Shown: piece after piece, positions 19,323 to 28,157 of the stretch
Position numbering within the stretch: position 1 is the first letter of the stretch
Layout of the letters: every line of letters begins with the position of its first letter
NCBI RefSeq assembly: GCF_900099645.1
Contig: NZ_FMTL01000001.1
Location: 558,001-622,000, forward strand
Length of the DNA: 64,000 nucleotides
Reading direction: 5' to 3'
Source: Pseudomonas peli
Lineage (GTDB): Bacteria > Pseudomonadota > Gammaproteobacteria > Pseudomonadales > Pseudomonadaceae
Made by a program: the position numbers and the translations under genes
The notes under the pieces: generated by a model
Told to the model about the DNA's origin: nothing
Database searches by the model: none
The model's input: the letters and a program-made list of their open reading frames with translations, nothing else

Positions 19323-20960
19323 ATGACTTCATCGCACAGCCTGCGTAGCCGCTTCGCAATTCTGATCGCCCTGCTGGTCGCCAGCCTGAGCTGGTTGCTC
19401 GGCACCCTGATTGGCCATGACGCCAGCCAGCGCATCCGTGAGGAAGTGGGCCGCGACCTCGCTGAAGTCTCCTTCATGATGGTCGATCGCCTAGACCGCG
19501 ACATGCAGAGCCGCGCCGCCATGCTGCAGGTGATCGGCAAACTGCGCGCCCTGCGCCAGCCAGACGATATTGTTGAAGTACGCGTGTTGCTTGATCGCCT
19601 GCAAACCGAGTTCCCGAGCATCGCCTGGATCGGTTTTACCGATACCCAGGGCACGGTGCTGGCCTCGAGCGATGGCGTACTTGAGGGCGCCAGCATCGGC
19701 CAGCGCCCCGTATTCCTCGAAGCACAGAAAAACGTATTTATCGGCGATGTGCATGAAGCCGTGCTGCTGGCCAAACTGTTGCCCAACCCAACCGGTGAGG
19801 CCATGAAATTCGTTGATATCAGCCTGCCGGTGTTTGCCACAGACGGCAGCCTGGTGGGCGTGTTGGCCTCGCACCTGTCCTGGTCGTGGGCTGACGAAGT
19901 GCGCCGGGCCATTCTCGAACCGATCCAGAAACGCCGTAATGTCGAGTTCTTTGTGATCGGCAAGGACCGCACGATCCTCCTGGCGCCCAAAGACATGATC
20001 GGCCAACGCCTGCACCTGCCCGCCCTTAACGAAGTGACGCAACGCGATGACCTGTGGGCCGTGCAGGAATGGCCGGACGGCAAGCAGTACCTCACCGGCC
20101 TGGCGCTGAGCCAAGGTCACATGGATTACAAAGGGCTGGGCTGGACAGTAATTGCCCGCCAACCGCTGGACGAAGCCTACGCTCCAGCGCGCGAAACCAC
20201 GCTCTACATTCTGCTTTGGGGCAGCGTCCTGGCGCTGCTGTTTGCGCTATTGGGTTGGCTGATCACCGGCTACTTCACCCGCCCCTTGCGGCAGATCGCC
20301 GAGGCAGCGGACCGCCTCAGCGCTGGAGAAATCAGTGTGATACCGGAGCTAAAAAGCACCCGGGAGATCGAAGCACTCAGCAACTCGATCCGCCATTTGG
20401 TGGAGAGCCTGACCCACCAGCAAAACGCCCTCGGCGTCATGGAAAATCTCGCCCACCACGACGCCCTCACCGGCCTGCCCAACCGCGTCGCCTTGGAAAG
20501 CTACCTGCCACGCGCCCAGCAACGCAGCCAAGCCGGCAGCAATTGCCTGGCGTTGTTCTACCTGGACCTGGATGGTTTCAAACCGATCAACGATCAGTTC
20601 GGCCATGCGGCGGGCGACCAACTGCTGCGTGAGGTGGCGGTGCGGCTGCGCAGCTGCCTGCGTGAGGGCGACCTGGTCGCACGTCTGGGCGGCGATGAGT
20701 TCCTGATGGTGCTTTCAGTGCCCAGCAGCGAAGCGCTGCCACAGGCACAGCTGGTAGCCGAGCGCACCCTGGCGGCGCTGAGTGCGCCGGTTGATCTGGG
20801 CAACAATCAGGTCAAGGTTGGCTGCAGCATCGGTGGCGCGCTTTGGCCGTTGGACAGCAGCAACTTGGCCGAAGCCTTGGAGCTGGCCGACCAGGCGTTG
20901 TACCGGGCTAAACATGCTGGCAAGAACTGCGCGGTGTTCCACACGGCCTACAAACACTGA
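19323..20960 (+). CDS. Membrane sensor diguanylate cyclase
   Basis: 545 aa, makes c-di-GMP. An N-terminal transmembrane helix (about 11-31), a periplasmic sensor region of about 250 residues of Cache type, a second helix (about 290-312), a HAMP-like stretch (ITGYFTRPLRQIAEAADRLS) and a C-terminal GGDEF domain. The active site GGDEF is intact (456-460), and REGD (447-450) five residues before it is a canonical product-inhibition I-site. The start ATG at 19323 has AGGAG upstream; the frame is open earlier but without a ribosome site. No EAL domain. Divergent from prfB. Confidence 0.9.
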   Translation: MTSSHSLRSRFAILIALLVASLSWLLGTLIGHDASQRIREEVGRDLAEVSFMMVDRLDRDMQSRAAMLQVIGKLRALRQPDDIVEVRVLLDRLQTEFPSIAWIGFTDTQGTVLASSDGVLEGASIGQRPVFLEAQKNVFIGDVHEAVLLAKLLPNPTGEAMKFVDISLPVFATDGSLVGVLASHLSWSWADEVRRAILEPIQKRRNVEFFVIGKDRTILLAPKDMIGQRLHLPALNEVTQRDDLWAVQEWPDGKQYLTGLALSQGHMDYKGLGWTVIARQPLDEAYAPARETTLYILLWGSVLALLFALLGWLITGYFTRPLRQIAEAADRLSAGEISVIPELKSTREIEALSNSIRHLVESLTHQQNALGVMENLAHHDALTGLPNRVALESYLPRAQQRSQAGSNCLALFYLDLDGFKPINDQFGHAAGDQLLREVAVRLRSCLREGDLVARLGGDEFLMVLSVPSSEALPQAQLVAERTLAALSAPVDLGNNQVKVGCSIGGALWPLDSSNLAEALELADQALYRAKHAGKNCAVFHTAYKH

Positions 20961-20963
20961 GGC

Positions 20964-21758
20964 TTATTTAGCCCGCAGACGCAGCAGCTGGTCCGCCATC
21001 TCGGCCGCGTGCCGCTCGACCACCAGCGGCACCAGATTGTCGTTGTAACCCACCAGCCGCGAGTAGATAAACTTCCAGCGCGTAAGCGCCCGCTGCAAAC
21101 GCTGTTGCTGCTCGCCGGTCAACTCAGTGGCTAGAGTGGCGAGTTCGGCATCAACCTGCTTGGCCAGCACATCGATATCCTGATTCAGGTAATGCTGCTG
21201 TTGCTCAGGCAGGGTCTCGATATCACCAACATAAGCCCGCGCGGTGTAGCGCGCCGCCAGGTATTGCACCTTGGCCGGCAGGCTCTGCAAACGCAGATCC
21301 GCCGCTGACAATGGCTGCGCCAGGCCTTTTAGCAGTTGCTGCTCAAGAGCCTCCAAAGCCGCCACCAACTCGCGCTGGGCCTTGCTGTACTGGAAGTTGA
21401 ATTCCCACGGCAGGTCCGGCTCGCTGGGGTTATAGGCCAGGGTCTGCTCGACCAGCGCTGTAAAGGCTGCCAATGGCGGCTGCAACTGCTCCATCGCCAA
21501 GCGCGCCGAGTCGGTCAGCGGCTGCGCCTGCAAGGTCGCCATACTTTCACGCAACTTGCCCAGGTCAGCCTGCACCTTGGCCGCCAGCTCGGCATGTCCG
21601 CCTTCACCACGATGGATAAACAGATCAGTGCTGGCGCGAAACACCTGTACCTGCGCCAGCTGCACTTGAGTCAGCGCCACATCAGGCGCGGAATGCACGA
21701 TTGCGCTGAAAAGAACCAGCGCCAGACTCAGCAGGCAATTCGTGTAGCTGCGGCGCAT
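20964..21758 (-). CDS. Secreted helical protein, unknown
   Basis: 264 aa from the ATG at 21758, chosen because GGA lies 7 bases ahead; an ATG five codons upstream has no ribosome site. A signal peptide (about 1-24, ending IVHSA) precedes an almost entirely helical, Gln/Leu/Ala-rich body that may form a helical bundle like a sensor or type IV pilus-associated periplasmic domain. No family recognised. It converges with the diguanylate cyclase with only 3 bp between stops. Confidence 0.7.
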   Translation of the reverse strand: MRRSYTNCLLSLALVLFSAIVHSAPDVALTQVQLAQVQVFRASTDLFIHRGEGGHAELAAKVQADLGKLRESMATLQAQPLTDSARLAMEQLQPPLAAFTALVEQTLAYNPSEPDLPWEFNFQYSKAQRELVAALEALEQQLLKGLAQPLSAADLRLQSLPAKVQYLAARYTARAYVGDIETLPEQQQHYLNQDIDVLAKQVDAELATLATELTGEQQQRLQRALTRWKFIYSRLVGYNDNLVPLVVERHAAEMADQLLRLRAK

Positions 21759-21849
21759 CGGGCGTCCATCCATAGCAAGGAAAGGCGCCGATTATAGGCA
21801 GGTCGCCGGCTAGCGGCCAGAACCCTGGGCAGATGGCCGCTACGCGCTT

Positions 21850-22599
21850 TTAGCCCGCCACCAGCTCCTGACGCACCTGAGCTTCAAGCTCGGCCTTTAG
21901 CGCCGGATCCAGCTTGAGCTGACGAGCCAGCTCTTCCAGGTAGGCACGCTCCATAAAGTGCTCTTCATCGACCATAAGCACACTGGCGATATACATTTCA
22001 GCGGCCATTTCCGGCGTGCTGGCCGCACGGGCGATTTCGGCGGGGTCCAGTGGCTTGTTCAATTCGGCCTGCAGCCAATGCTGCAGCTCGGCGTCGCCGG
22101 TGAGTTTGACCAGCTCGCCTTCGATCAACTCCCGCTCGCGGGCGTCGACATGACCATCGGCTTTGGCAGCGCCCACCAGCGCCTTGAGAATGGCCTGGCT
22201 GTGAATCTCGGCCTGTGGTGCCGGCAAGCGGTCCAGGGTTTGCGGCTCAGCCTGTGGCGCACTGGCTTGCTGCGCCTGCCAGTTGCTGTAGGCCTTGTAG
22301 GCAACCACACCAAGCGCGGCCAGACCACCATAGGTCAGCGCCTTGCCGCCCATTTTGCGCGCACTCTTGTTGCCCAGCAGCATGCCAAGCGCGCCAGCGG
22401 CCAACGCGCCACCGCCCGCGCCTTTGAGCAGAGTGCCGAGATCACCGCCCTGGCCACTTTTACCGGCGCCGCCGAGCAAACCGCCCAGAGCGCCGCCAAG
22501 GCCACCCGCTGAACCGCCTTTGCCGCCGGCGGATTTCTGTTGCATCAGGTCCTGGCCGGATTTCAACAACTGATCAAGCAAGCCACGGGTAATCATCAA
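21850..22599 (-). CDS. DUF533 / TerB-like membrane protein
   Basis: 249 aa, YebE/DUF533 type. A Gly-rich N-terminal segment (about 25-75, repeated GGLGGALGG patterns) leads into a hydrophobic stretch (ALTYGGLAALGVVAYKAY, about 87-104), then a TerB-like helical domain with LVGAAKADGHVDARERE (about 140-156) carrying the acidic metal-binding-type pattern. The function of the family is unknown. ATG ATG tandem at the start; the second is equally possible. Confidence 0.85.
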   Translation of the reverse strand: MMITRGLLDQLLKSGQDLMQQKSAGGKGGSAGGLGGALGGLLGGAGKSGQGGDLGTLLKGAGGGALAAGALGMLLGNKSARKMGGKALTYGGLAALGVVAYKAYSNWQAQQASAPQAEPQTLDRLPAPQAEIHSQAILKALVGAAKADGHVDARERELIEGELVKLTGDAELQHWLQAELNKPLDPAEIARAASTPEMAAEMYIASVLMVDEEHFMERAYLEELARQLKLDPALKAELEAQVRQELVAG

Positions 22600-22885
22600 G
22601 CGCTCTCCCTAAAAATGGTTGTGCAAGCACACAGACTGATTCTAGAGACGGAGGTTTCTCGCCACCTAACGCCAGAGTGCTTCGAAAGATTGCCAACGGG
22701 CGTGAAAGCCAGGAAAACCGGTTATTCGTCGGCTTTCTGCCGGTTACAGGACTGCAAATATGTCAAAGAGTGGTCACCATCACACTCTGCCGATGGTCGA
22801 TCTATATTTGACGCCGATAGGATGACGGACATAAAACCCGCAACGGCAAAAGGCTATCAAGAGCCGACGCCGGAGACTTCGCGCC

Positions 22886-23557
22886 ATGCCACTACGCGCC
22901 AATCGCCCCGCTCACCGCTTACTGCGCAGCCTGCTTGCCAGTTGCTGGCTATTCAGCCCAATGCTGGTGGCCGATGCACCGAGCACTCAGCACAGCGCCC
23001 TGGCTACGGCTCTCAGCGATACGCGCCTGGCCAGTTGGCACAACCTGCTCGACAATTCCGCTGGCGACGACGAGCGCGCCCAGCTGGAGCGGGTCAACCA
23101 CTTCATCAACCGTTCAGTGAGTTTTGTCAGTGACCAGCAAGCCTGGGGAGCAGACGATTACTGGGCCACGCCGGCGCAAACACTCAGCCTGGGCAAAGGT
23201 GACTGCGAAGATTTCGCCATCGCCAAATACTTCAGCCTGGTGCGCATGGGCGTACCGAGCGAGAAGCTGCGCCTGACCTTCGTCAAAGCGCTCAAGCAGA
23301 ACCAGGCGCATATGGTGCTGGCCTATTACCCCAGCGCCAGCGAGCAGCCGCTGATTCTCGACAACCTCGACCCACGCATCCGCCCGGCCAGTGAGCGTGG
23401 CGATCTGTTGCCGGTGTATTCCTTTAATAACCACGGCGTGTTTCTGGCCAAGTCGCCGCAGAGTGTCAGCCAGCCACCGCAATTTCTCGCGCGCTGGAAT
23501 GAGCTAAGCGAGCGGGCGCTGGCCGACGGCTCGGCCGCACCCGCACCGCAGAGCTAG
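22886..23557 (+). CDS. lapG: LapG-type periplasmic cysteine protease (BTLCP)
   Basis: 223 aa. Bacterial transglutaminase-like cysteine peptidase, the family of LapG, which clips large adhesins such as LapA off the surface when c-di-GMP is low. A signal peptide (to about 29) is followed by the catalytic triad in order: GKGDCEDFAIAKY (Cys107), QAHMVLAYY (His142) and LDNLDPRI (Asp159). Acidic residues around Cys107 fit the known calcium site. The usual partner gene lapD, an inner-membrane c-di-GMP receptor, is not beside it; recJ converges 4 bp away. The family is certain; the substrate is inferred. Confidence 0.85.
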   Translation: MPLRANRPAHRLLRSLLASCWLFSPMLVADAPSTQHSALATALSDTRLASWHNLLDNSAGDDERAQLERVNHFINRSVSFVSDQQAWGADDYWATPAQTLSLGKGDCEDFAIAKYFSLVRMGVPSEKLRLTFVKALKQNQAHMVLAYYPSASEQPLILDNLDPRIRPASERGDLLPVYSFNNHGVFLAKSPQSVSQPPQFLARWNELSERALADGSAAPAPQS

Positions 23558-23561
23558 CCAA

Positions 23562-25274
23562 TCAGCGCGGGCTGATATGGGCAATCAGCAGCTGCACACT
23601 TTCCTGCCCACGGTACTCATTGACGTCCAGCTTGTAGGCCAGCTCGACCCAGCGCACGGTCGGGTTCGGCCAGATCTCGCGGTCCACACCAAAGGCGATG
23701 CCATCGAGCTGTACGCTGCCGCACTCGCTTTTCAGCACTACCTTGAGATGCCGCTCACCGACCACGCGCTGCTGTACCAGCTGGAACACGCCATGAAACA
23801 GCGGCTCGGGGAAATGCTGGCCCCAGGGCCCGGCATTGCGCAGCTCTTTGGCAAGCGGCAGGTGAAATTCCTCGATGGACAAGGCGCCATCGGACAGCAA
23901 ACGACCGGTCAGGTCGTCCTCGCACAGCTGGCGACGCACTTCGGCGTCGAAGGCGGCGGCAAAAGCGCCGAAATTCGCCTGCGGCAGTGACAACCCGGCG
24001 GCCATGGCATGCCCACCGAACTTGCTGATCAGCTGCGGGTGTTTGGCTGCCACCGCGTCCAGAGCATCGCGGATATGAAAACCCGGCACTGAACGCGCCG
24101 AACCTTTCAGTACGCCATCACCGGCATCAGCAAAGGCGATGGTCGGACGGTGATAACGCTCTTTCATCCGCGAGGCGAGGATACCGATCACCCCCTGGTG
24201 CCAGTCCGCCTCGAACAGGCACAGACCAAAGGGCATATCTTCCAGCGGCAGGTCCTTGAGCTGGGCCAAAGCCTCACGCTGCATGCCCTGCTCGATGGCT
24301 TTGCGGTCCTGATTGAGCTGATCCAGCTGCACGGCCATATCGCGGGCCAGGGCTTCGTCCTCACAGAGCAGACATTCGATGCCCAACGCCATGTCGTCCA
24401 AACGACCGGCCGCATTCAGCCGTGGGCCGAGGATAAAACCCAGGTCGGTGGAGGTGATGCGCCGATGATCGCGCCCCGCCACTTCGAGAATCGCGCGCAA
24501 GCCCGGCCGTGTTCGGCCGGCACGAATACGCGCCAGGCCCTGATACACCAAGATGCGGTTATTGGCATCCAGCGGCACCACGTCGGCGACGCTACCAAGG
24601 GCCACCAGATCAAGCAGCTCGCCCAGGTTCGGCTCTGGACGCTGAGCACTGAACCAACCTGTGTCTCGCAGCCGCGCACGCAACGCCAGCAGCACATAGA
24701 ACATCACCCCAACCCCAGCCAGTGCCTTGCTGGGGAACTCACAGCCTGGCTGATTGGGATTGACGATGGCGTCCGCCGCTGGCAACTCGGCACCGGGCAA
24801 ATGGTGATCGGTAACCAGCACAGTCAGCCCCGCGGCCTTAGCTGCGGCCACGCCTTCGACGCTGGAAATACCGTTATCCACGGTAATCAGCAATTGCGGC
24901 TCGCGCTCCAGCGCCACCGCGACGATTTCCGGCGTAAGTCCGTAGCCGTACTCAAAGCGATTGGGCACCAGGTAATCGACATGCGCTGCGCCGAGCATGC
25001 GCAAACCAAGCATCCCCAACGTGCTGGCGGTGGCACCATCGGCATCGAAGTCGCCGACGATTAGCATGCGCTGGCCTTGCTGCAGCCCAAGCACCAGCAA
25101 ATCGACTGCCGTGTCCATGCCTTTAAGCTGCTGGTAGGGAATCAACCGCGCCAGGCCTTTATCCAACTCAGCAGCGGATTGCACGCCGCGAGCAGCATAA
25201 AGACGGGTCAACAACGGCGGCAGAGCGCCCAAATCAGGCAGGGTTGCGGGCAGCGGGCGGGATTCGATACGCAT
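23562..25274 (-). CDS. recJ: Single-stranded-DNA-specific exonuclease RecJ
   Basis: 5'-3' ssDNA exonuclease used in recombination and mismatch repair. 570 aa, normal. DHH superfamily metal motifs are intact: VGDFDADGATAS (about 75-86), DNGISSVEG (about 133-141) and VTDHHLPGAE (about 156-165), followed by GVGVMFYVLLALR and the DHHA1 region with SKFGGHAMAAGLSL (about 415-428). The C-terminal OB fold follows. The start ATG lies just past a cluster of intergenic palindromes. Confidence 0.96.
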   Translation of the reverse strand: MRIESRPLPATLPDLGALPPLLTRLYAARGVQSAAELDKGLARLIPYQQLKGMDTAVDLLVLGLQQGQRMLIVGDFDADGATASTLGMLGLRMLGAAHVDYLVPNRFEYGYGLTPEIVAVALEREPQLLITVDNGISSVEGVAAAKAAGLTVLVTDHHLPGAELPAADAIVNPNQPGCEFPSKALAGVGVMFYVLLALRARLRDTGWFSAQRPEPNLGELLDLVALGSVADVVPLDANNRILVYQGLARIRAGRTRPGLRAILEVAGRDHRRITSTDLGFILGPRLNAAGRLDDMALGIECLLCEDEALARDMAVQLDQLNQDRKAIEQGMQREALAQLKDLPLEDMPFGLCLFEADWHQGVIGILASRMKERYHRPTIAFADAGDGVLKGSARSVPGFHIRDALDAVAAKHPQLISKFGGHAMAAGLSLPQANFGAFAAAFDAEVRRQLCEDDLTGRLLSDGALSIEEFHLPLAKELRNAGPWGQHFPEPLFHGVFQLVQQRVVGERHLKVVLKSECGSVQLDGIAFGVDREIWPNPTVRWVELAYKLDVNEYRGQESVQLLIAHISPR

Positions 25275-25294
25275 GGTTATTCTTTGTCATGTAG

Positions 25295-25340
25295 GGCGGG
25301 TGCAACCCGCCGAAATCAAAACGGGGCGGGTGCTGCCCGC
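25295..25340. repeat. Pair of REP-like palindromes
   Basis: GGCGGGT-GCA-ACCCGCC (25295-25311) and GCGGGT-GCT-GCCCGC (25326-25340) lie 14 bases apart and are both preceded by GGG. This is the frequent Pseudomonas 'GTAGGGCGGGTGCAACCCGCC' type of intergenic repeat. Confidence 0.65.
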
Positions 25341-25347
25341 ACTACGA

Positions 25348-25480
25348 CTAGCTGTACATGAGCACTACTCGCTTCGCTCGCCCTTCGGGCCGCGCTAAAG
25401 CGCGTTAGCCGCAAGCGGCTTGCCGAGCCTGTTTTTAACGCAGCAGGGCCAACGCGCAGCAGATCGCAAATAGGTTCTTA
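25348..25480. repeat. Dispersed palindromic repeat with inserted hairpin array
   Basis: Copy of the family seen at 52053-52221: TGTACATGAGCA then CCGAGCCTGTTTTTAACGC, GCAGGGCCAACGCGCAGCAG and a final ATAGGTTCT (25470-25478) that runs into the stop codon of the YaeQ gene. Between the two halves lies about 57 bp of three perfect mini-hairpins: GCCC-TTCG-GGC, CGCGC-TAAA-GCGCG and GCCGC-AA-GCGGC (25380-25419). The left terminal repeat is missing. Confidence 0.65.
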
Positions 25481-26017
25481 GCGCTCGCCAGCCAACCACT
25501 CGATCGGCAGCTCATGCTGGCCACGCTCATCGGTGACGAACAGCTCACCGTCGCTGATCATCACGCTCCAGTTCAGCGAGCGCGGCATATCCAGCGCCAG
25601 CTTGGCCAAGGCTTCCTGGTCGAGGGCGACGACGTTGATATTTTTCAGGCTGCGCACCGGATCGAGCGCCTTGGTCTGCCAAACGCGCAGGTTGCCGTAG
25701 GCCACCAGGCTGAATTTTTCGGTACGCCGCGAGCACCAGATGATGCGGTCGCTGTCTGGCTGGCCGACTTCGATCCAGTGCAGCACACGGTCATCCAGGC
25801 TCTTTTCCCACAACGCCGGCTCATCCACATCCGACAGGCCGCGACCGAACGCCAGCTGCTCGTGATAGAACAGGCAATAGGCCACGAGCCGCGCTGCCAG
25901 GCGTTCTTCGGTTTCCGAAGGGTGCTTGGCAACGGTGAAACGCAGGTTTTCATAGACACTGCGGTCCATGTCGGTGAGGTTCAGCTCGATTTTGTAAGTG
26001 GTAGACGGCAGGGCCAT
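25478..26017 (-). CDS. YaeQ family protein
   Basis: About 180 aa with the ATG at 26015-26017, matching the length of YaeQ. Typical sequence: YKIELNLTDMDRSVYENLRF at the start, HPSETEERLAARLVAYCLF, and PDSDRIIWCSRRTEKFSLVA in the middle. YaeQ has a PD-(D/E)XK nuclease-like fold; its cellular role is unsettled. The frame is open 12 codons further upstream, but that is not conserved. The stop codon falls in the end of a dispersed repeat. Confidence 0.9.
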   Translation of the reverse strand: MALPSTTYKIELNLTDMDRSVYENLRFTVAKHPSETEERLAARLVAYCLFYHEQLAFGRGLSDVDEPALWEKSLDDRVLHWIEVGQPDSDRIIWCSRRTEKFSLVAYGNLRVWQTKALDPVRSLKNINVVALDQEALAKLALDMPRSLNWSVMISDGELFVTDERGQHELPIEWLAGER

Positions 26018-26111
26018 GGACGGGGCTTCTTGACTGGTCGAATAAGCCGGCAAGTCTACCGCAAAGGCAGCCCTGCAACGAACCCGAGCGCTCGGTGGAG
26101 CAGAGCCCTAT

Positions 26112-26675
26112 TCAACCGCCCTGCTGTCGCCGCCGCGGGGCATAGCGCCAGGCCGCGTAGAGCGCACCGCACAGAGCGCCCGCCAGATGATATTCGAAGG
26201 AAATACCCTGCTGCGGCAACAGACCGAATACCCAGCCACCATTCAACAGCAGCACCAGGACCGCCAGCAGAAGATCCAGCCAACTACTGCGAAACCAGGC
26301 ACGCGCCAGCAATAACGACCAAAGCCCGAACAGCCAGCCACTGGCTCCGACATGGATACCCTCGCGGCCGAACACCCAGACCAACAAGCCACTGCCGAGC
26401 AGTATCACCACACTTGCCTTGATAAAGTCGCGCCGCGATTCAAGTAGCGCCAGCAGACCAAGCACCAGCAGCCCGCTGAGATTGCTCAACAGATGCGCCC
26501 AGCCGCCATGCAACCAGGGCGCGAAGATAATGCCCGGCAAGGATTCGACCCGCCGCGGTATCACCCCCCAGATATTCAGGCTGTAACCGCTCAGGCTGTT
26601 ACCCACCTGCAAAAGCAGCATCAGCAAGGCGATACCCAGCAGCAACTGCAGACGCACCAGCAACCAGGTTTTCAT
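26112..26675 (-). CDS. Rhomboid-family intramembrane serine protease
   Basis: 187 aa, six predicted membrane helices. Rhomboid hallmarks: WLHGGWAHLLSN (54-65) in the second helix, catalytic GASG with Ser112 in helix 4, and EYHLAGALCG with His163 in helix 6. The N-terminus has no cytosolic domain, so this is a minimal bacterial rhomboid. Substrates are unknown; a rhombosortase role is not excluded but the motifs do not show it. Head-to-head with the CoA transferase gene across 259 bp. Confidence 0.88.
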   Translation of the reverse strand: MKTWLLVRLQLLLGIALLMLLLQVGNSLSGYSLNIWGVIPRRVESLPGIIFAPWLHGGWAHLLSNLSGLLVLGLLALLESRRDFIKASVVILLGSGLLVWVFGREGIHVGASGWLFGLWSLLLARAWFRSSWLDLLLAVLVLLLNGGWVFGLLPQQGISFEYHLAGALCGALYAAWRYAPRRRQQGG

Positions 26676-26934
26676 GGACGCTCACCACTCATACAACCCA
26701 GCTGCGGCGGGGTGAAGAGGTGCTTATGCAGGCAGGGTTCGACAGTCATCATCGTGTTTATCGCACTTATCAGGGTGGTGAGCCGTTATGCCGGATATCC
26801 GCAGGGCTTGCCAGAGGGGAAATTGCGCCGGATTGACCACTGCGACTGGCACCCTTCCAGCAATAGCCTGGAGCGATAGCCCAACTGCGCACAATGCAAT
26901 AGGCTTAGCCGCGCCCCACAGCCCAGGAGACAGC

Positions 26935-28134
26935 ATGTCCTTGCCCAACAAACCCCTCGCCGGCCTGAAAGTGATTGAGCTCGGCACCCTGATCGCCGGG
27001 CCTTTTGCGTCGCGCATCTGCGCCGAGTTTGGTGCCGAGGTGATTAAGGTGGAATCACCCGATGGCGGTGACCCGTTGCGCAAGTGGCGCAAGCTGTACG
27101 AGGGCACGTCGCTGTGGTGGTTTGTGCAGGCGCGCAACAAGCAGTCAATCACCCTCAACCTCAAACACGAGGCCGGACGTGAGGTACTGAAGAAGCTGCT
27201 TTGTGAAGCGGATATTCTGATTGAGAACTTTCGCCCCGGCGTGCTGGAGAAACTGGGCCTGGGCTGGAACGTGCTGCATGCACTGAACCCGAAGCTGGTG
27301 ATGGTGCGCTTGTCCGGCTTCGGTCAAACCGGGCCCATGAAAGATCAACCGGGTTTCGGCGCAGTAGGTGAGTCCATGGGCGGGCTGCGCTACATCACCG
27401 GTTTCGAGGACCGCCCGCCAGTGCGCACTGGCATCAGCATTGGTGACTCAATTGCTGCACTGTGGGGCGTGATCGGCGCATTGATGGCGCTGCGACACCG
27501 CGAAGTGAACGGTGGCAGCGGCCAGGTGGTGGACGTGGCGCTGTATGAGGCGATCTTCGCCATGATGGAGTCCATGGTGCCGGAGTTCGATGTGTTCGGT
27601 TTTATCCGCGAGCGCACCGGCAACATCATGCCCGGCATCACGCCCTCCTCCATCCATACCAGCAGCGACGGCAAACATATTCAGATAGGCGCCAACGGCG
27701 ATGCGATCTTCAAGCGCTTTATGCAGGCCATCGGCCGCCAGGACCTGGCAGACGACGTAACGCTGGCCAGCAATGACGGCCGCGATGCGCGACGCGACGA
27801 GATTTATGGCGTGATCGACCGCTGGGTCGGCTCGCTGCCGCTTGAGCAGGTGCTGACCACGCTGAACCAAGCCGAAGTGCCGGCCAGCCGCATTTTCAGC
27901 GCTGAGGACATGTTCCACGACCCGCAGTTTCTCGCCCGAGAAATGCTCCTGTCAGCCAAGCTGCCAGACGGCAAAGCCTTCAAAATGCCCGGCATCGTAC
28001 CCAAACTGAGCGACACACCAGGCGAGGTGAACTGGGTCGGCCCGGAACTGGGCGAGCACAATGAACAGGTGCTGAGTCGGTTAGGTTACAGCGGGGAGCT
28101 GATTGCGGGTTTACGCCGCGACGGTGTCATCTAA
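26935..28134 (+). CDS. CaiB/BaiF family (class III) CoA transferase
   Basis: 399 aa. Opens GLKVIELGTLIAGPFASR with AEFGAEVIKVE, the family signature, then RNKQSITLNLK and LSGFGQTGPMKDQPGF. The catalytic Asp is probably in GISIGDSIAA (about residue 168). These enzymes move CoA between carboxylic acids; the substrates (carnitine, formate, succinate and others) cannot be told here and no pathway genes flank it. The start ATG at 26935 has AGGAG 8 bases before it. It stands alone on the + strand. Confidence 0.92.
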   Translation: MSLPNKPLAGLKVIELGTLIAGPFASRICAEFGAEVIKVESPDGGDPLRKWRKLYEGTSLWWFVQARNKQSITLNLKHEAGREVLKKLLCEADILIENFRPGVLEKLGLGWNVLHALNPKLVMVRLSGFGQTGPMKDQPGFGAVGESMGGLRYITGFEDRPPVRTGISIGDSIAALWGVIGALMALRHREVNGGSGQVVDVALYEAIFAMMESMVPEFDVFGFIRERTGNIMPGITPSSIHTSSDGKHIQIGANGDAIFKRFMQAIGRQDLADDVTLASNDGRDARRDEIYGVIDRWVGSLPLEQVLTTLNQAEVPASRIFSAEDMFHDPQFLAREMLLSAKLPDGKAFKMPGIVPKLSDTPGEVNWVGPELGEHNEQVLSRLGYSGELIAGLRRDGVI

Positions 28135-28157
28135 TCAGCCATTTCATGAGCACGCAG

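Noticed and set aside
22600..22885. Hidden gene or small RNA in the 286-bp gap before lapG
   Set aside because: No coding pattern, promoter-terminator pair or strong hairpin stood out; it is treated as the divergent promoter region of the DUF533 and lapG genes.
26112..26675. Rhombosortase with GlyGly-CTERM partner
   Set aside because: The catalytic motifs fit ordinary rhomboids, and no GlyGly-CTERM protein is encoded nearby.
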